This document shows, one piece after another, positions 36,810 through 47,418 of a stretch of DNA of 64,000 nucleotides. The stretch lies in NCBI RefSeq assembly GCF_004343505.1, contig NZ_SLXU01000001.1, positions 496,001 to 560,000 of the forward strand. The letters run 5' to 3'. Both the position numbers and the translations under genes were made by a program. Numbering within the stretch: position 1 is the first letter of the stretch; each line of letters starts with the position of its first letter. The notes below the pieces were generated by a model that was given only the letters and a program-made list of their open reading frames with translations, searched no databases and was not told where the DNA came from. The stretch is from Rhodovulum bhavnagarense. Its GTDB lineage: Bacteria > Pseudomonadota > Alphaproteobacteria > Rhodobacterales > Rhodobacteraceae.

Positions 36810-36848
36810 AGACAAGACAAAGCCGACACGGGAAGTTCCCGCGCCGGC
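36810..36848 (-). terminator. Intrinsic terminator of the bactofilin operon
   Basis: On the minus strand a 13-base-pair stem (arms 36836-36848 and 36822-36834, including two G-U pairs) surrounds a minimal loop. It is followed by the T-rich TTTGTCTTGTCT (36810-36821). It lies about 30 bases after the bactofilin stop. Confidence 0.65.
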
Positions 36849-36876
36849 CATGCCATGAAACCCGTTCTTCCCGATA

Positions 36877-37416
36877 TCACCCCTTCGGGGCGGTGTCCGA
36901 CGGTTTCGCGGCGGGGGCGGCCTGTTTCGGCTGTGCCTGCGGCTGCGGCACCGGTTTGCGCCCGGTGTTCAGCGGATCGTCCTGGCGCTGTACCGAGCCT
37001 TCGAAATGGGCTCCGCTTTCGATGGCGATGGTCTTGTGGATGATGTCGCCCTCGACCCGCGCGGTCGAGGTCAGGCGTACCTTTAGACCCCGAACCCGGC
37101 CGATAACACGGCCGTTGATGACAACATCATCGGCCACGCATTCGCCGCGCACGGTGGCATTCTCGCCCACCGTCAAAAGATGCGCGTTGATATCGCCGTC
37201 GATCGTGCCCTCGACCTGGATATCGCCGGTCGTCTTGAGATTGCCGGTCACGACGAGGTCCGAGGACAGCATCGAGGCGGGCGGTTTTGCCTTGGGCGTG
37301 CTTGCCGCGGGAATATCGCCGGCCGGGCGAGGCGCGGAAGACGATTCCGGCAGTTTCGGTTTGTCCGACGCGCCGGCCTTGGGGCCGGGCTCGTTGATCC
37401 TGCTTTTAGAAAACAT
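36877..37416 (-). CDS. Bactofilin-type polymer-forming cytoskeletal protein
   Basis: This gene encodes 179 residues. The central domain (about residues 48-140) is the bactofilin beta-helix, with repeats such as LVVTGNLKTTGDIQVEGTIDGDI and GENATVRGECVADDVVINGRV. The flanks are proline- and lysine-rich and disordered. Bactofilins form filaments that localise cell-wall enzymes. The start overlaps the end of the M23 peptidase gene by 11 bases, a pairing seen in several bacteria where bactofilin scaffolds an M23 endopeptidase. A strong terminator follows. Confidence 0.92.
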   Translation of the reverse strand: MFSKSRINEPGPKAGASDKPKLPESSSAPRPAGDIPAASTPKAKPPASMLSSDLVVTGNLKTTGDIQVEGTIDGDINAHLLTVGENATVRGECVADDVVINGRVIGRVRGLKVRLTSTARVEGDIIHKTIAIESGAHFEGSVQRQDDPLNTGRKPVPQPQAQPKQAAPAAKPSDTAPKG

Positions 37417-38746
37417 TTCTGGCTGCCTTGATATAGGTCATCGGGTTCACGGGTTTACCGTCGACGCGCACCTCGTAATGCAGATGGGTGCCAGTCGAGC
37501 GTCCGGAATTTCCCATATCACCGATGCGATCCCCGCGCGAGACCCTTTGCCCGACCTTGACCCGGATCGAGGACAGGTGTGCATACCGGGTTTCAAGTCC
37601 GAATTCATGGCGGATACGGATCATCCGGCCATAGCCCGAAACCCAGCCGGCCTTTTCCACTATCCCATCGGCGGTGGCGTAGATCGGCGTGCCGTGGCCC
37701 GATGCGAAATCGACGCCCTCGTGCATCCTGTATGTTCCGCTGGTGGGATGGCGCCGCATCCCGAACGGGCTTGTGAACCTGTAGGCTGAGCGCAGCGGTT
37801 GTGCAAAGGGAAGCTTTTCGGCGGCGATGCGGTAAAGATTGATATCGTCAAGCCGCGACAGGACGGCCTGGGCGCGCAACTCTTCGGCGCTGGCCTCGGC
37901 GTTACCCTTCGACGACACCGCCACCGCGGTCAGCGGCCCGCCGGTGCCCGAATAGCCCCGGCGCACCTTGTCGATCAGGTCATCGGTAGACAGGCCTGCC
38001 GAACGGAACATCTTGTCGAGCGGCGCAATCGAAACGGACAGCGCCTCTTCGAGCGAGGAAAAGATGCGGTCGTTGCGTTCGCGCAGCAACTCATGCTCAT
38101 AGGCGAGGGCCTCGGCAAGTTCGTAGGCGGCAGAGGCATCGGCGGCCATGGTTTCGCGCTCTGTCACGGCCAGGTTCAGAGCGTCCGACAGAAAGGCGAG
38201 AGTGGCCTCCATATCCGCGCGATGAAGCCCATCGGTCGTTTCCGGCGTTGCGCCGTCAAGCCGCGCCTCAAGCTCGGCGGCGGTCTCGCGCAGTCTGTCG
38301 CGTTCCGACAGGGTCTTTCGCAGGGTTGACTGGATCACCCCGATGCCGGTCTCTAGCTCGCGCCGGCGTTCTTCCGAGGCCAGCAGTTCGGACTGCATCT
38401 TTGAAACTTCGGCCATCGCCACGTTAAAGCGATCCTGCGCGGCACGAACCTCAAGGGCATAAGCGTCACGCTCTGCGGTGACATCATCCAGCCATGTCTG
38501 GTAAAGCGCCTGTTCGCGCTTGGCCAGTTCACGCAGGCTGGATGCGCCGACCCCGTCCATCAGGATCAGCGCCGTCGCGATCATCGCCCAGGCCACCATC
38601 GCGGCGCTGCCGGCAAATCCCACCATTTGCGCCAGTGGAGAGATGCGAACAAAACGTGTTGCCTGTTCCGATCTCAGAAACAGCCGTTGTTCAGGAAGAT
38701 AGCGCTCCAGCGCCACGTTGATGCGGTGAACAAATCGCCCCGTCAA
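37406..38746 (-). CDS. M23-family peptidoglycan endopeptidase with coiled coil
   Basis: This gene encodes 446 residues. I choose TTG at 38746, because the protein then starts TGRFVHRINVALERYLPEQRL after a GAGG-type ribosome site and no in-frame ATG is well placed; the start is uncertain. A membrane helix (MVGFAGSAAMVAWAMIATALIL, near residue 40) precedes a long coiled coil (about residues 75-190) and a C-terminal LytM domain. The LytM zinc ligands are in MHEGVDFASGHGTPIYA and STGTHLHYEVRV. It probably trims peptidoglycan cross-links under bactofilin control. The gap to bcp is 215 bases. Confidence 0.9.
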   Translation of the reverse strand: MTGRFVHRINVALERYLPEQRLFLRSEQATRFVRISPLAQMVGFAGSAAMVAWAMIATALILMDGVGASSLRELAKREQALYQTWLDDVTAERDAYALEVRAAQDRFNVAMAEVSKMQSELLASEERRRELETGIGVIQSTLRKTLSERDRLRETAAELEARLDGATPETTDGLHRADMEATLAFLSDALNLAVTERETMAADASAAYELAEALAYEHELLRERNDRIFSSLEEALSVSIAPLDKMFRSAGLSTDDLIDKVRRGYSGTGGPLTAVAVSSKGNAEASAEELRAQAVLSRLDDINLYRIAAEKLPFAQPLRSAYRFTSPFGMRRHPTSGTYRMHEGVDFASGHGTPIYATADGIVEKAGWVSGYGRMIRIRHEFGLETRYAHLSSIRVKVGQRVSRGDRIGDMGNSGRSTGTHLHYEVRVDGKPVNPMTYIKAARNVF

Positions 38747-38961
38747 AGCCCCAGCCTCATCTGCCCGTTTTTTCCAGATCAGACATGCCCTACAAGGCCG
38801 CCTTGATAGCGTTTGCCTAGCCAGCATGCCGTCCGCTTGCAAGTTTTTATACTTGTTTAACCGGAAACCGCTGATCTGAACAGACAAATCGGCAAGATAC
38901 CGCCGATCGGTCGGGGCATGGGGCAGTCAAGGGCGCTGGTCCGCGCCCCGCGCGGCAGCGC

Positions 38962-39423
38962 CTAAAGCGCGCGCACAGCCTCAAGCACCTCCTCGGCATG
39001 GCCGGGCACCTTGACCTTGCGCCAGATCCGCGCGACCCGACCTTCGCGATCGATCAGGAAGGTGCTGCGCTCGATGCCCATGTAATTTTTGCCATACATG
39101 GATTTCGCGACCCAGGTGCCGAAACGTTCGCAGACATCGCTCGCCTCGTCGGACAAGAGGGGCACCGACAATGCGTGCTTGCAGCGGAACTTGTCGTGTT
39201 TTGCCAAGCTATCCTTGGAGATGCCGAACACTCGCGCCCCGGCGGCCTCGAATTCGGGCAACATGCCAGAGAAGGCGATGGCTTCCTTCGTGCAGCCGGG
39301 CGTGTCATCCTTGGGATAGAAATAGAGAACCACGGGCGCGGGGCGCAGGGCTGAAAGCGTGACCTCAGCACCACCATCCTGGGGCAGGGTAAAATCGGGG
39401 GCGGTCTGGCCGATGTCGATCAT
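38962..39423 (-). CDS. bcp: Thioredoxin-dependent peroxiredoxin Bcp (PrxQ)
   Basis: This gene encodes 153 residues. The peroxidatic cysteine is in YPKDDTPGCTKEAIAFSG. The PrxQ resolving cysteine five residues on is absent, since position CTKEA lacks a second Cys; a later cysteine at KFRCKHALS or DVCERF may serve. The protein reduces hydroperoxides using thioredoxin. The start MIDIGQTAPDFTLP at 39423 is standard. A much longer open frame upstream on this strand is an artefact of the AsmA-like gene. The 123-base gap to that gene holds divergent promoters. Confidence 0.95.
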   Translation of the reverse strand: MIDIGQTAPDFTLPQDGGAEVTLSALRPAPVVLYFYPKDDTPGCTKEAIAFSGMLPEFEAAGARVFGISKDSLAKHDKFRCKHALSVPLLSDEASDVCERFGTWVAKSMYGKNYMGIERSTFLIDREGRVARIWRKVKVPGHAEEVLEAVRAL

Positions 39424-39546
39424 GGCGGTCTTGTTCCTGGGGTTTGAGTGGGTCTGAAAAGAAAATGACGCGATGCGCCAGACAATAGGTGCGATGCGCA
39501 AGCAGGCAAGCAGGCGCCGGCCGTGCCGGACCCGGAACCATTTGGA

Positions 39547-42500
39547 ATGACCGAGCAAGACAGACAGAGATACCCGAACCCGGACCAGTTGCATCGCCGT
39601 TTCGGCCTGTGGCTTTTGCTGAGTCTCGCCATGCTGGCGGGGTTGGCGGGGCTGGGTGGGCTTGCGTTGACAGGGCGTATGGTGGCGATGCCTGACTGGG
39701 TCACCGCCAGGATCGAGGCAAGGCTGAACGCCGAACTGGCCCCAGCCGCGCTGGGGCTTGAGGGTGTGGAGGTGATGGTCTCGCGCGCGACCGGAGTGCG
39801 GGTAAAATTCACCGGTGTCACGGTGATCGACGCGGCAGGGCGTTACATCGCCCGGTTGCCCGAACTCGATGCCGATATTTCGCCGCGCGCGCTGGCCGAG
39901 GGGCGTCTTGGCCTGCGCCGCGTGGCGCTGGGCGGGGCAGAGGTAACGCTGCGGCGGGCGCCCGACGGCCGGTTCGATCTTGCGCTGGGTGCCGCCACGA
40001 CGCCGATCAGCGCGGCACGCAGTCTTGCGGAACTTCTGGATGAACTTGACCGCGCGCTTGGCAGGCCGGGTCTTGCCGATATCGAGGCATTGAGCATCGA
40101 GTCGCTGGCGCTGAGCTTCGAGGATGCCCGCGCGGGGCGCATGTGGCGGCTGGAAGGGGGGCTGTTGACGGTCGAACAGGATGCCCGCGAGGTCGCATTG
40201 CGCGCCTTTTTCTCGCTGCGCGGGGCGGACGACATCCAGTCTGAACTGGCCTTCAGCTTCGTATCGGGCAAGGGTAGCCCGGCGGCCCGCTTTTCGGCCA
40301 ACTTTTCGGATGTTCCGGCGGCGGATGTGGCCAGCCAGTCTCCGGCGCTGGCCGCGCTGGCGCTGCTTGATGCGCCGATTTCGGGGGCCGTGCGCAGCGA
40401 GATGTCGCCCAGCGGGCTTTTGGGGCCGCTCAACGCGACGCTGGAAATCGGCGCTGGCCTTTTGCGCCCGGCGGGCGGCGCGCCGCCGATCCGGTTTTCG
40501 GCCGGCAAGTCCTATTTTACCTACGATCCTGACAATCGCCGGCTGAACCTCGACCAGATCGCGCTGGATACCGCCGTGCTGCGCCTGACTGCCGAGGGCC
40601 ATGCCTATCTCGAAGGCATGGCAAGCGGGTGGCCCGATCGGCTGGTCGGTCAACTGGCGTTTCGTTCGGTGGCGCTGGACCCGGCGGGTATGTTCGAGCG
40701 CCCCGTTGTCTTTGACGGCGGGGCGATGGACATCAGGATCGATCTCGATCCGCTGATCGCGACAGTTGGGCAGGCGGTGCTGCTGGAGGGCGGGCGCGCC
40801 TATCGGATCAACGGCACCGTGCGCGCGCGGCCCGAGGGTTGGCAGGTGGCGATGGATGCCCGGATCGACGAGCTCGACGAGACGCGACTTTTGTCGCTCT
40901 GGCCGGTCGATCTTGTGCCCGAAACCCGCGAGTGGTTCGCGCGGAACGTGCTCTCGGCCAAGCTTGGGGATATTCGCGTCGCAGTGCGGCACAGGCCGGG
41001 AAAACGCGCCGAGCTGACGCTTGCGCATGAGTTCCGCGAGACCGAGCTGCGCTATCTTGCCACCATGCCGCCGATCAGCGGGGGGGCTGGCTATGCCATG
41101 CTGCACGGCGCGGCTTATACGCTGGTCGTTGAAAAGGGCACAGTACGTGCGCCCGATGGCGGAATGCTGGATTTGGCCGGCTCGGTCATGCAGGTGCCCG
41201 ATGTAACCAGCGGCAAGACCCCGCCTGCCGAGTTCACACTCAAGGCCACCAGCACCATCCCCTCGGTCCTGTCGTTGCTGGATCTGCCGCCACTTCGTAT
41301 CGCCTCGGGCGCCGGGATCGGCCCGGATATGGTCACGGGCCGGGCCGAGGTGCGGGCGGTCTTGCGTATGCCGCTTAAGAACGGGCTGATCCCCGATGAC
41401 GTGGACTATGACGTCAGTGCGATCCTGAGCGATCTCGGCTCGGACAGCCTGATTCCAGGCCTGCCCCTTTTTGCCGACCGGCTGGACCTTGGCGCGCGAC
41501 CCGACGCGATCTCGATCCGGGGCGATGCGCGGTTGGCGGGCATCCCGCTGAGCGGCAGATGGCAGATGGTGCGCGATGATCGTGGCGAGATGCAGGCCGG
41601 CGTGACGGGTCGTCTCGCGCTGTCGTGGGATACCGCCGCGGCGCTCGGGCTTGAGATGCCTGCGGGCAGCCTCTCGGGAGAGGCAGAGGGCCGGTTCCGC
41701 GTCGAGCTGCCGCGCACCGGCAAATCCCGGTTCACGCTCGAGTCCGATCTCAAGGGGCTGTCGGTTGCCCTGCCGGGTTTTGGCGTGAGCAAGGCTGCCT
41801 CGACCGCAGGCACTTTGTCGCTGCGCGGTGATCTTGGCGGGACGGGCGCGATCGACCTGCTGACGCTGTCCTTGCCGGGCCTGCATGCCGAAGGGGGGGG
41901 GCGGCTTTCGGTCGATGGTGGCCTTGCCGAGGCCCGTTTCGAGCGGGTGATGCTGGGCGATTGGCTGGATGCGACAGTGGTTCTGACCGGGCAGGGCGCC
42001 GGTCGTGGGCCGCGCGTGGCGATTGCCGGCGGGATGGTTGATCTGCGCGGGCGTGAGTTGAGCGGGGTGGGTGCGCTACCCGCGGGCGGCGATGGACAAA
42101 GTATCGACCTGGCGCTGGATCGGCTGCGGATCAGCGATGCGATGGAGATCACGCAGGTAAAGGGGCGGCTGTCTACGCTTGGTGGGCTCAGCGGGCAACT
42201 TGCCGGGCGGATGGGCGGGACGACGCCGGTCACGCTGACTCTTGTTCCTGCCGCGGGAGGCGGTACCGCCTTGCGCCTGCGTTCTGCGCGTGGTGGCGAG
42301 GCTCTGCGCGATGCGGGTGTCTTTGCCCGCGCGCGTGGCGGTGACCTCGATATTGTCCTGCATCCCACCGGCTTGCCCGGCGGGTATGACGGCCAGCTTC
42401 GGCTGACGGGTGCGAACCTCAAGGGGATGCCGGTGCTGACGGAACTGTTGAGCGCGGTGTCGGTCGTCGGAATCCTGGAACTGATGGAGGGCGAGGGCCT

Positions 42501-42837
42501 GGTCTTTTCAGAGATCGAGGCGCGCTTCGGGTTGACGCCGGATCATGTCGAGATCAGGAACGCCTCTGCGATCGGGCCGTCACTGGGCGTCTCGCTTGAC
42601 GGGGTCTACGGCTTTGGGAGCAACCGGCTGGACATGCGTGGTGTGATTTCTCCGATCTACCTGCTGAACTCGGTGGGCTCGGTCCTGACCCGCAAGGGCG
42701 AGGGGTTGTTCGGCTTTTCCTTTCGCGTGACCGGAAATGCCGACAGCCCGCAAGTTCGTGTCAACCCTTTATCGATCCTGACGCCGGGGATGTTTCGCGA
42801 AATATTTCGCGGCGCGGCGCCGAAGGTGCAGCAATGA
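39547..42837 (+). CDS. AsmA-like/YhdP-type envelope protein (DUF3971)
   Basis: This gene encodes 1096 residues. One N-terminal membrane helix ([20 protein letters not shown], residues 27-46) anchors a very long periplasmic domain of repetitive beta structure, with recurring LDLGAR, LSGRWQ and ISLRGD-like strands. The C-terminal part resembles AsmA_2. YhdP and relatives carry phospholipids from the inner to the outer membrane, so a lipid-bridge role is likely but inferred. The stop overlaps queA by four bases (ATGA). The start MTEQDRQRY at 39547 has no strong ribosome site, and an ATG at 39523 is possible. Confidence 0.85.
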   Translation: MTEQDRQRYPNPDQLHRRFGLWLLLSLAMLAGLAGLGGLALTGRMVAMPDWVTARIEARLNAELAPAALGLEGVEVMVSRATGVRVKFTGVTVIDAAGRYIARLPELDADISPRALAEGRLGLRRVALGGAEVTLRRAPDGRFDLALGAATTPISAARSLAELLDELDRALGRPGLADIEALSIESLALSFEDARAGRMWRLEGGLLTVEQDAREVALRAFFSLRGADDIQSELAFSFVSGKGSPAARFSANFSDVPAADVASQSPALAALALLDAPISGAVRSEMSPSGLLGPLNATLEIGAGLLRPAGGAPPIRFSAGKSYFTYDPDNRRLNLDQIALDTAVLRLTAEGHAYLEGMASGWPDRLVGQLAFRSVALDPAGMFERPVVFDGGAMDIRIDLDPLIATVGQAVLLEGGRAYRINGTVRARPEGWQVAMDARIDELDETRLLSLWPVDLVPETREWFARNVLSAKLGDIRVAVRHRPGKRAELTLAHEFRETELRYLATMPPISGGAGYAMLHGAAYTLVVEKGTVRAPDGGMLDLAGSVMQVPDVTSGKTPPAEFTLKATSTIPSVLSLLDLPPLRIASGAGIGPDMVTGRAEVRAVLRMPLKNGLIPDDVDYDVSAILSDLGSDSLIPGLPLFADRLDLGARPDAISIRGDARLAGIPLSGRWQMVRDDRGEMQAGVTGRLALSWDTAAALGLEMPAGSLSGEAEGRFRVELPRTGKSRFTLESDLKGLSVALPGFGVSKAASTAGTLSLRGDLGGTGAIDLLTLSLPGLHAEGGGRLSVDGGLAEARFERVMLGDWLDATVVLTGQGAGRGPRVAIAGGMVDLRGRELSGVGALPAGGDGQSIDLALDRLRISDAMEITQVKGRLSTLGGLSGQLAGRMGGTTPVTLTLVPAAGGGTALRLRSARGGEALRDAGVFARARGGDLDIVLHPTGLPGGYDGQLRLTGANLKGMPVLTELLSAVSVVGILELMEGEGLVFSEIEARFGLTPDHVEIRNASAIGPSLGVSLDGVYGFGSNRLDMRGVISPIYLLNSVGSVLTRKGEGLFGFSFRVTGNADSPQVRVNPLSILTPGMFREIFRGAAPKVQQ

Positions 42838-43943
42838 AACTGTCCGATTTCGATTTCGATCTTCCCGAGGTGCTGATTGCGACCCGTCCCGCGCGCCCGC
42901 GCTCTGCCGCGCGGTTGCTGGTGGCCGAGGGCGATGCGATGCGCGACCTGCACGTATACGACCTGGTGAAGGTCTTGCGCCCCGGAGATCGATTGGTGCT
43001 GAACGATACCCGCGTCATTCCCGCGCGTCTGAGCGGTGCGCGGACCCGCGAGTCCGGCCAAGGGCCGGTGACGGCGCGGATCGAGGTGACGCTGATGGAG
43101 CCCGCGCCCGTGGGACGCTGGCGGGCGATGGCCCGCCCCCTGCGCAAGCTCAGGCCGGGAGAGCGGATCGTCTTTTCCGAGGCGCTGTCGGCCGAGGTCG
43201 TTGAGCGCGGCCCCGAGGATGTCACGCTGGCCTTCAACCTTGAGGGTGAGGCATTCGAGGCCGCCCTTGCCGAGGCCGGAGCGATGCCGTTGCCGCCCTA
43301 TATCGCGGCCCGGCGCGCGGCGGATGCGCAGGATCGGGACGATTACCAGACCGTCTGGGCCACGCGCCCCGGCGCGGTGGCCGCGCCGACCGCGTCGTTG
43401 CATTTCGACCCGCCGCTGTTGCAGGCGCTGGCCGGGCGGGGTGTTCTGTTCACCCATGTCACGCTGCATGTCGGGGCGGGGACATTCCTGCCGGTTAAGG
43501 TCGATGACGTTGAAGATCACAAGATGCACGCCGAATGGGGCGAGGTCACCGAGACGGCTGCGGCCGAGATCAATTCGACCCGTGCCGCCGGGGGGCGGAT
43601 CATCCCCGTTGGTACCACCGCGCTGCGCCTGATCGAAAGCGCGGCCGCCCCGGACGGCACCGTGCACCCTTGGCAGGGCGAGACCGATATCTTTATCCGC
43701 CCCGGCTATCGCTTTCGCGTGGCTGACGGGTTGATGACCAATTTCCACCTGCCCAAATCCACGCTGATGATGCTGGTTTCCGCGCTGATGGGAACTGATC
43801 GTATCCGCCGCCTTTACGCCCATGCCATAAAGACGGGGTATCGGTTCTTCTCCTATGGTGACGCCTCGTTGCTGGTCCCCGAGGATGAAACACGACACGG
43901 GCAGGTCGCAGAGAGACAACACCGCGGCGGTGCCCCCGCCTAG
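42834..43943 (+). CDS. queA: QueA, tRNA preQ1-34 S-adenosylmethionine ribosyltransferase-isomerase
   Basis: This gene encodes 369 residues. The enzyme adds the ribosyl group from SAM to preQ1 in tRNA to form epoxyqueuosine. The N-terminus [29 protein letters not shown] and the [39 protein letters not shown] and [20 protein letters not shown] blocks are diagnostic. It is translationally coupled to the AsmA-like gene upstream. The other queuosine genes are not in the window. Confidence 0.97.
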   Translation: MKLSDFDFDLPEVLIATRPARPRSAARLLVAEGDAMRDLHVYDLVKVLRPGDRLVLNDTRVIPARLSGARTRESGQGPVTARIEVTLMEPAPVGRWRAMARPLRKLRPGERIVFSEALSAEVVERGPEDVTLAFNLEGEAFEAALAEAGAMPLPPYIAARRAADAQDRDDYQTVWATRPGAVAAPTASLHFDPPLLQALAGRGVLFTHVTLHVGAGTFLPVKVDDVEDHKMHAEWGEVTETAAAEINSTRAAGGRIIPVGTTALRLIESAAAPDGTVHPWQGETDIFIRPGYRFRVADGLMTNFHLPKSTLMMLVSALMGTDRIRRLYAHAIKTGYRFFSYGDASLLVPEDETRHGQVAERQHRGGAPA

Positions 43944-43979
43944 TCAGGCAGCCGGGAGACAGGAAAGGACGGGCACGAC

Positions 43980-45257
43980 GTGGTTCAGGTACTGGCAAGT
44001 TCTTGGGCATTGCTGCTGGGCATGCTGTTGCTGATGGTCGGCAATGGTATCCAGGGTACGCTTCTGGGTATTCGCGGCGGGATCGAGGGATTTTCGACCT
44101 TCGAGATGTCGCTGGTGATGTCGGCCTATTTCGTGGGCTTCCTCGGGGGCTCGCGCCTGGCGCCCGGACTCATCCGGCGGGTGGGGCATATCCGGGTCTT
44201 TGCCGCGCTTGCCTCGCTCATCTCGGCGGTGCTGATCCTGTACCCGGCGCTGGCCCATCCGATTTCCTGGACCATCGGCCGGGTGCTGATCGGGTTCTGT
44301 TTCTCGGCGGTTTACGTGACCGCTGAAAGTTGGCTGAACAACTCTGTCACCAACGAAACGCGCGGCCAGGCGCTGTCGCTTTACATGATCGTTCAGATGG
44401 CCGGCATCGTCAGCGCTCAGGGCCTTCTGTTGGTGGCCGATCCGGGGGGGTTCATCCTTTTCATCATCCCCTCGGTGCTGGTGTCGATCTCTTTCGCGCC
44501 GATCCTTCTGTCGGTCAGCCCGACGCCGGCCTTCGAAACGACCAAGCCGATGTCCCTGCGGGAACTGGTTCGTATCTCGCCCACGGGGGCGGTCGGCATG
44601 TTCCTGATGGGCGGTGTCTACTCGGCGCTGTTCGGGATGGCCTCGGTCTTTGGGACCGAGGCGGGGATGTCGGTCGCCGAGATTTCGGGGTTTATCGCGG
44701 CGATCTATATCGGCGGGCTGTTGTTCCAGTTTCCCATCGGCTGGTTGTCTGACAGGATGGACCGCCGGACCCTGATCGTGGCCGCTGCCGCGACGGGGGG
44801 CGCAGCCTCTGCCGCGGCCATGGCCGTAGGGGGCAGTTTCGCCGCGCTGGCGGTGGCGGGGATGCTGGTGGGCGGGATGTCGAACCCGCTTTATGCGTTG
44901 TTGATCGCCTACACCAACGACTATCTCGATCGCGAGGATATGGCCGCGGCCTCGGGCGGGATGCTGTTCATCAACGGGGTGGGGGCGATCATCGGCCCGA
45001 TCCTGACCGGCTGGATGATGGGGGTGATCGGGCCGCAGGGCTTTTTCCTGTTCGTCTCGATCCTGATGCTGTCGCTTGCCGCCTACGCCGCCTACCGGAT
45101 GACCCAGCGCGCCGCCGTCCCGGTTGACGAGACCGCGCCTTATGCGCCGGTCCTGCCCACCGCCAGCCCGGTCGCTGTCGAGGTAGCCCAGGAGGTCGCC
45201 ATAGAGAATGCAGAAGAGGCCGCAGATGACGCTTCGCCGTCCCCTCCCAACCCGTGA
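43980..45257 (+). CDS. Major facilitator superfamily transporter
   Basis: This gene encodes 425 residues. A GTG at 43980 is used because the hydrophobic first helix begins at once (VQVLASSWALLLGMLLLMVG). Twelve hydrophobic segments are visible; the loop between helices 2 and 3 carries GGSRLAPGLIRRVGHIRVF, and the mid-protein loop has GWLSDRMDRRTLIV, both MFS signatures. The acidic C-terminal tail (VEVAQEVAIENAEEAADD) is cytoplasmic. The substrate is not evident. It follows queA by 36 bases. Confidence 0.88.
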   Translation: MVQVLASSWALLLGMLLLMVGNGIQGTLLGIRGGIEGFSTFEMSLVMSAYFVGFLGGSRLAPGLIRRVGHIRVFAALASLISAVLILYPALAHPISWTIGRVLIGFCFSAVYVTAESWLNNSVTNETRGQALSLYMIVQMAGIVSAQGLLLVADPGGFILFIIPSVLVSISFAPILLSVSPTPAFETTKPMSLRELVRISPTGAVGMFLMGGVYSALFGMASVFGTEAGMSVAEISGFIAAIYIGGLLFQFPIGWLSDRMDRRTLIVAAAATGGAASAAAMAVGGSFAALAVAGMLVGGMSNPLYALLIAYTNDYLDREDMAAASGGMLFINGVGAIIGPILTGWMMGVIGPQGFFLFVSILMLSLAAYAAYRMTQRAAVPVDETAPYAPVLPTASPVAVEVAQEVAIENAEEAADDASPSPPNP

Positions 45258-45330
45258 AGCGCTTGCGCCCACATTCTTAATCTGAAACGATCCTGACGAC
45301 GGCGAACAGGGTTTGGGCAGGAGGAGAAAC

Positions 45331-45909
45331 ATGTCGCGCCAAGAAGAGATCATCCGCTTCTGGCTGGAGGACGTGGGGGCAAAGGGCTGGTACGCGGCCG
45401 ATCCGCAGATCGATGCCGAGATCGTCACCCGTTTCAAGCCCGACTGGGAAGCCGCCCATGCGGGCGATCTGCATGACTGGCCGACCAATCCGCAAGGGAC
45501 GCTTGCCTTTCTGATCCTGACCGACCAGTTTCCGCGCAACATGTTCCGCGGGGACTGGCGGGCCTTTGCCACCGATGCGCTGGCAAGGGCGGCGGCGAAA
45601 CAGGCAATCGACCAAGGGTTCGACACCCGCTATCCCGAGCCCGAGCGGCAATTCTTCTACATGCCACTCATGCATTCGGAATGCCTGATGGACCAGGACC
45701 GTTGCGTGCGCCTGATGCTGACGCGGATGTCCCAGACGGGGACGGAAAACCTGCTTCATGCCAAGGCGCACCGGGAACTCATCCGACGCTTCGGACGTTT
45801 TCCGTTCCGTAACGACGCGCTGCATCGCGGTTCATCCGACGAGGAACGGGCATTCCTCGATGCGGGGGGCTATGGCGCCTGCGTGGCAGAGATGCGCGCC
45901 ACGATCTGA
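45331..45909 (+). CDS. DUF924 family protein
   Basis: This gene encodes 192 residues. The start at 45331 (MSRQEEIIRFWLEDVGAKGWY) has AGGAGGAG with ideal spacing. Characteristic blocks are TLAFLILTDQFPRNMFRG and FFYMPLMHSECLMDQDRCV, with a helical repeat-like fold. The molecular function of DUF924 proteins is not known. lpdA follows 60 bases later. The protein is soluble and has no signal peptide. Confidence 0.88.
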   Translation: MSRQEEIIRFWLEDVGAKGWYAADPQIDAEIVTRFKPDWEAAHAGDLHDWPTNPQGTLAFLILTDQFPRNMFRGDWRAFATDALARAAAKQAIDQGFDTRYPEPERQFFYMPLMHSECLMDQDRCVRLMLTRMSQTGTENLLHAKAHRELIRRFGRFPFRNDALHRGSSDEERAFLDAGGYGACVAEMRATI

Positions 45910-45969
45910 ACCCTTTCCACCGCGCCCGCGTGCGGTGCGACCGTTTTCAACGTGACAGGAGCCCGCGCC

Positions 45970-47364
45970 ATGGCCACGAAGAGTTTCGACATGATCGTGA
46001 TCGGGGCTGGCCCCGGGGGATATGTCGCCGCGATCCGCGGCGCACAGCTTGGCCTGAACGTCGCGCTTGTCGAACGTGAAAACCTGGGCGGCATCTGCCT
46101 GAACTGGGGGTGTATCCCCACCAAGGCGCTGTTGCGTTCCGCCGAGGTTTTTCACCTGATGCATCGCGCCGCAGAGTTCGGGTTATCCGCCGAAAGGATC
46201 GGCTATGACCTCGACGCGGTGGTGAAGCGCTCGCGAAAGGTGGCACGGCAGCTCAGCTCCGGGGTGGCCCATCTTCTGAAAAAGAACAAGGTCAGTGTGA
46301 TCATGGGCGAGGCGGCGCTGTCGGCCCGTGGCTGCGTTAAGGTGACAACCGAACAAGGGGTGCAAGACCTGACCGCGCCGGCTATCGTGCTGGCCACGGG
46401 GGCACGCGCCCGTCGCTTGCCGGGCCTGGAACCTGATGGCAAGAGGGTCTGGGGGTATCGCCACGCGCTGCAACCGCCCCATGAGCCAAGGAAATTGCTT
46501 GTTATCGGATCGGGCGCGATCGGGATAGAATTCGCAACTTTCTTCAACACGCTGGGCGCCAAAACCACCGTGGTCGAGGTGATGGAGCGTATCCTGCCGG
46601 TCGAGGATGCCGAGATCGCGGCGCTTGCGAAGAAGCAGTTCGAGAAACAGGGGATGACAATTCACGAGGGCACGACGGTCAAGCATCTGGATCGCCGTGA
46701 CGACGGCGTGACCGCCCATCTGGACCACGGCGGCAACGTTGAAAGGATCGAGGTCGATACAGTGATCTCGGCGGTCGGCATCGTGGGTAATGTCGAGGAT
46801 CTCGGGCTTGAGGCGCTGGGCGTCAGGATAGAGCGCACCCATGTCGTGACTGACGAATTCTGTCGCACCGGGGTCGAGGGGCTTTATGCCATTGGCGACG
46901 TGGCCGGGGCGCCGTGGCTGGCACACAAGGCCAGCCACGAGGGCGTGATGGTGGCAGAACTGATCGCGGGGGGCCATCCTCATCCCGTCAGGCCCGAGGC
47001 AATCGCCGGCTGCACCTATTGCACCCCGCAGATCGCCAGCGTCGGGTTGACCGAGGCGCAGGCGAAAGAGCAGGGGTTCGACGTCAAGGTCGGCCGCTTT
47101 CCGTTTGTCGGCAATGGCAAGGCGATCGCGCTGGGCGAACCCGAGGGTCTGGTAAAGACGGTATTCGATGCGACGACCGGCGCGCTTTTGGGGGCGCACA
47201 TGATCGGCGCAGAGGTGACCGAGCTGATCCAGGGCTACGTGGTCGGCCGCAAGCTGGAAACCACCGAGGCCGAGTTGATGGAAACGGTTTTCCCCCATCC
47301 CACCCTCAGCGAGATGATGCATGAAAGCGTGCTGGATGCCTGGGACAGGGCGATCCATTTCTAG
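45970..47364 (+). CDS. lpdA: Dihydrolipoyl dehydrogenase (E3)
   Basis: This gene encodes 464 residues. E3 reoxidises dihydrolipoamide in 2-oxo acid dehydrogenase complexes and the glycine cleavage system, using FAD and NAD. The FAD site is [21 protein letters not shown], the redox disulfide GGICLNWGCIPTKALL, the NAD site VIGSGAIGIEFATFF, and the C-terminal catalytic histidine is in FPHPTLSEMMHES. The insert HRAAEFGLSAERIGYDL is typical of the alphaproteobacterial form. No E1 or E2 genes adjoin it, so the complex it serves is unknown. Confidence 0.94.
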   Translation: MATKSFDMIVIGAGPGGYVAAIRGAQLGLNVALVERENLGGICLNWGCIPTKALLRSAEVFHLMHRAAEFGLSAERIGYDLDAVVKRSRKVARQLSSGVAHLLKKNKVSVIMGEAALSARGCVKVTTEQGVQDLTAPAIVLATGARARRLPGLEPDGKRVWGYRHALQPPHEPRKLLVIGSGAIGIEFATFFNTLGAKTTVVEVMERILPVEDAEIAALAKKQFEKQGMTIHEGTTVKHLDRRDDGVTAHLDHGGNVERIEVDTVISAVGIVGNVEDLGLEALGVRIERTHVVTDEFCRTGVEGLYAIGDVAGAPWLAHKASHEGVMVAELIAGGHPHPVRPEAIAGCTYCTPQIASVGLTEAQAKEQGFDVKVGRFPFVGNGKAIALGEPEGLVKTVFDATTGALLGAHMIGAEVTELIQGYVVGRKLETTEAELMETVFPHPTLSEMMHESVLDAWDRAIHF

Positions 47365-47418
47365 CCGGGCCGCCAGTGCCTACCCAGCCCGTGCGCACCC
47401 AAAAAGATTCGGAGGACG

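Noticed and set aside
38962-41886. A 974-codon open frame on the minus strand across the AsmA-like gene
   Set aside because: Only its last 153 codons are Bcp. The rest is antisense to a well-supported plus-strand gene and is a low-complexity Q/R/H/G-rich translation typical of high-GC shadow frames.
43944-45626. A 560-codon frame antisense to the MFS gene
   Set aside because: The translation is a charged, repetitive R/D/H/Q-rich sequence with no recognisable fold, explained by the membrane protein on the other strand.
45918-45937. Terminator after the DUF924 gene
   Set aside because: CACCGC and GCGGTG can pair, but the stem is six pairs, the loop is eight bases and the T run is displaced, so it is too weak to annotate.
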